From the NCBI GenBank assembly GCA_017389885.1, contig JAFPDR010000171.1, positions 1 to 5,920 on the forward strand: a stretch of 5,920 nt of DNA, given 5' to 3'. This document shows positions 5,576 through 5,920 of this stretch, in pieces. This DNA comes from Kiritimatiellia bacterium. Lineage in GTDB: Bacteria > Verrucomicrobiota > Kiritimatiellia > RFP12 > UBA1067. The position numbers and the translations under genes are program-made. Positions within the stretch are counted from its first letter, which is position 1, and each line of letters opens with the position of its first letter. Under the pieces are notes generated by a model. That model was given only the letters and a program-made list of their open reading frames with translations, was not told where the DNA came from and searched no databases.

Positions 5576-5920
5576 GAGCTTGATTTCGACCGGCTTCTGC
5601 GCCGCGAGAGTTCCCTTGTCGGCCTCTCCCGCGAACACCTTGACGCGCGTCATCATCTTGCGCGCGATGTTGTTCTTCGGGAGCATGCCCCACACCGCCT
5701 CCTTGATCATGCGGTCGGGATGCTTCGCGCGCATCTCGGCGGCGGTGAACTCCTTGAGTCCGTTCCTGTAGCCGCTGTAGCGCTGGTAGGTCTTCTGCTC
5801 CTCCTTCTTGCCCGTGAGCTTCACGAGCGCGGCGTTCGTGACGATCACGAAGGCGCCTGCGTCGACGGAAGGATCAAACGTGGGGAGATCCTTCGCGCGG
5901 AGCTTGTTTGCGACGACGAC
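5573..5920 (-). CDS. rplM: 50S ribosomal protein L13, 5' end cut by window edge
   Basis: The frame is open to the right edge and gives the last 115 residues of L13 (uL13), an early-assembling 50S protein that binds 23S rRNA. Compared with the usual length of about 142 residues, some 27 N-terminal residues lie outside the window. The visible part starts VVVANKLRAKDLPTFDPSVD and continues with FVIVTNAALVKLTGKK, YQRYSGYRNGLKE, HPDRMIKEAVWGMLPKNN and RVKVFAGEADKG, all in the family order. An internal GTG at 5848 (the Val in FVIVTN) is not the start, because conserved L13 sequence continues in frame upstream. rpsI follows with a 14-base gap. Confidence 0.97.
   Translation of the reverse strand, partial: VVVANKLRAKDLPTFDPSVDAGAFVIVTNAALVKLTGKKEEQKTYQRYSGYRNGLKEFTAAEMRAKHPDRMIKEAVWGMLPKNNIARKMMTRVKVFAGEADKGTLAAQKPVEIKL

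Noticed and set aside
5573..5848. A shorter L13 starting at the internal GTG at 5848
   Set aside because: Conserved L13 sequence continues in frame upstream to the window edge, so the GTG encodes an internal Val.

Overview
This window is a GC-rich stretch of bacterial chromosome in which every gene I can support lies on the minus strand, so it reads from right to left. It holds six protein-coding genes: four complete and one cut at each edge. There is almost no non-coding DNA, and I see no tRNA, rRNA, CRISPR array or insertion sequence. The pairing of ordinary ribosomal and RNA-processing genes with a lipoprotein of the DUF1080 (3-keto-disaccharide hydrolase) family, a family expanded in Planctomycetes, Verrucomicrobia/Kiritimatiellae, Lentisphaerae and Bacteroidetes, makes a PVC-group bacterium a reasonable guess. 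That placement is inference only.

Right block (5920 to about 3189): rplM (ribosomal protein L13, 5' end cut by the window) is followed by rpsI (S9), with the rplM stop codon inside the rpsI Shine-Dalgarno sequence. Two bases after rpsI comes a 632-residue DEAD-box RNA helicase with a basic Gln/Lys/Gly-rich N-terminal tail. The block ends in a clear intrinsic terminator. It looks like one operon for ribosome synthesis with an RNA helicase attached, which suggests a helicase role in ribosome assembly or rRNA/mRNA handling.

Middle block (about 3208 to 934): a sigma70-type promoter with an extended -10 (TTGCAA, 18 bases, TATAAT) lies inside and just beyond that terminator. It drives a two-domain DUF1080 lipoprotein whose ATG begins only 8 bases after the -10 box, so the mRNA is probably leaderless or nearly so. 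Twenty bases after the lipoprotein gene comes rimO, the radical-SAM methylthiotransferase of ribosomal protein S12, probably co-transcribed.

Left block (929 to 1): a tandem array of nine 7-base units (consensus AAAGTTN on the plus strand) fills nearly all the space between rimO and a further open frame that runs off the left edge. That frame encodes at least 286 residues with HAD-superfamily phosphatase motifs. It has no ATG start before its catalytic motif, so a TTG or GTG start is needed.

I found no clear new defence or mobile system. The least ordinary items are the overlapping terminator/promoter with a leaderless lipoprotein gene, the heptamer array, the divergent HAD-like protein, and the attachment of a tailed helicase to the rplM-rpsI operon.
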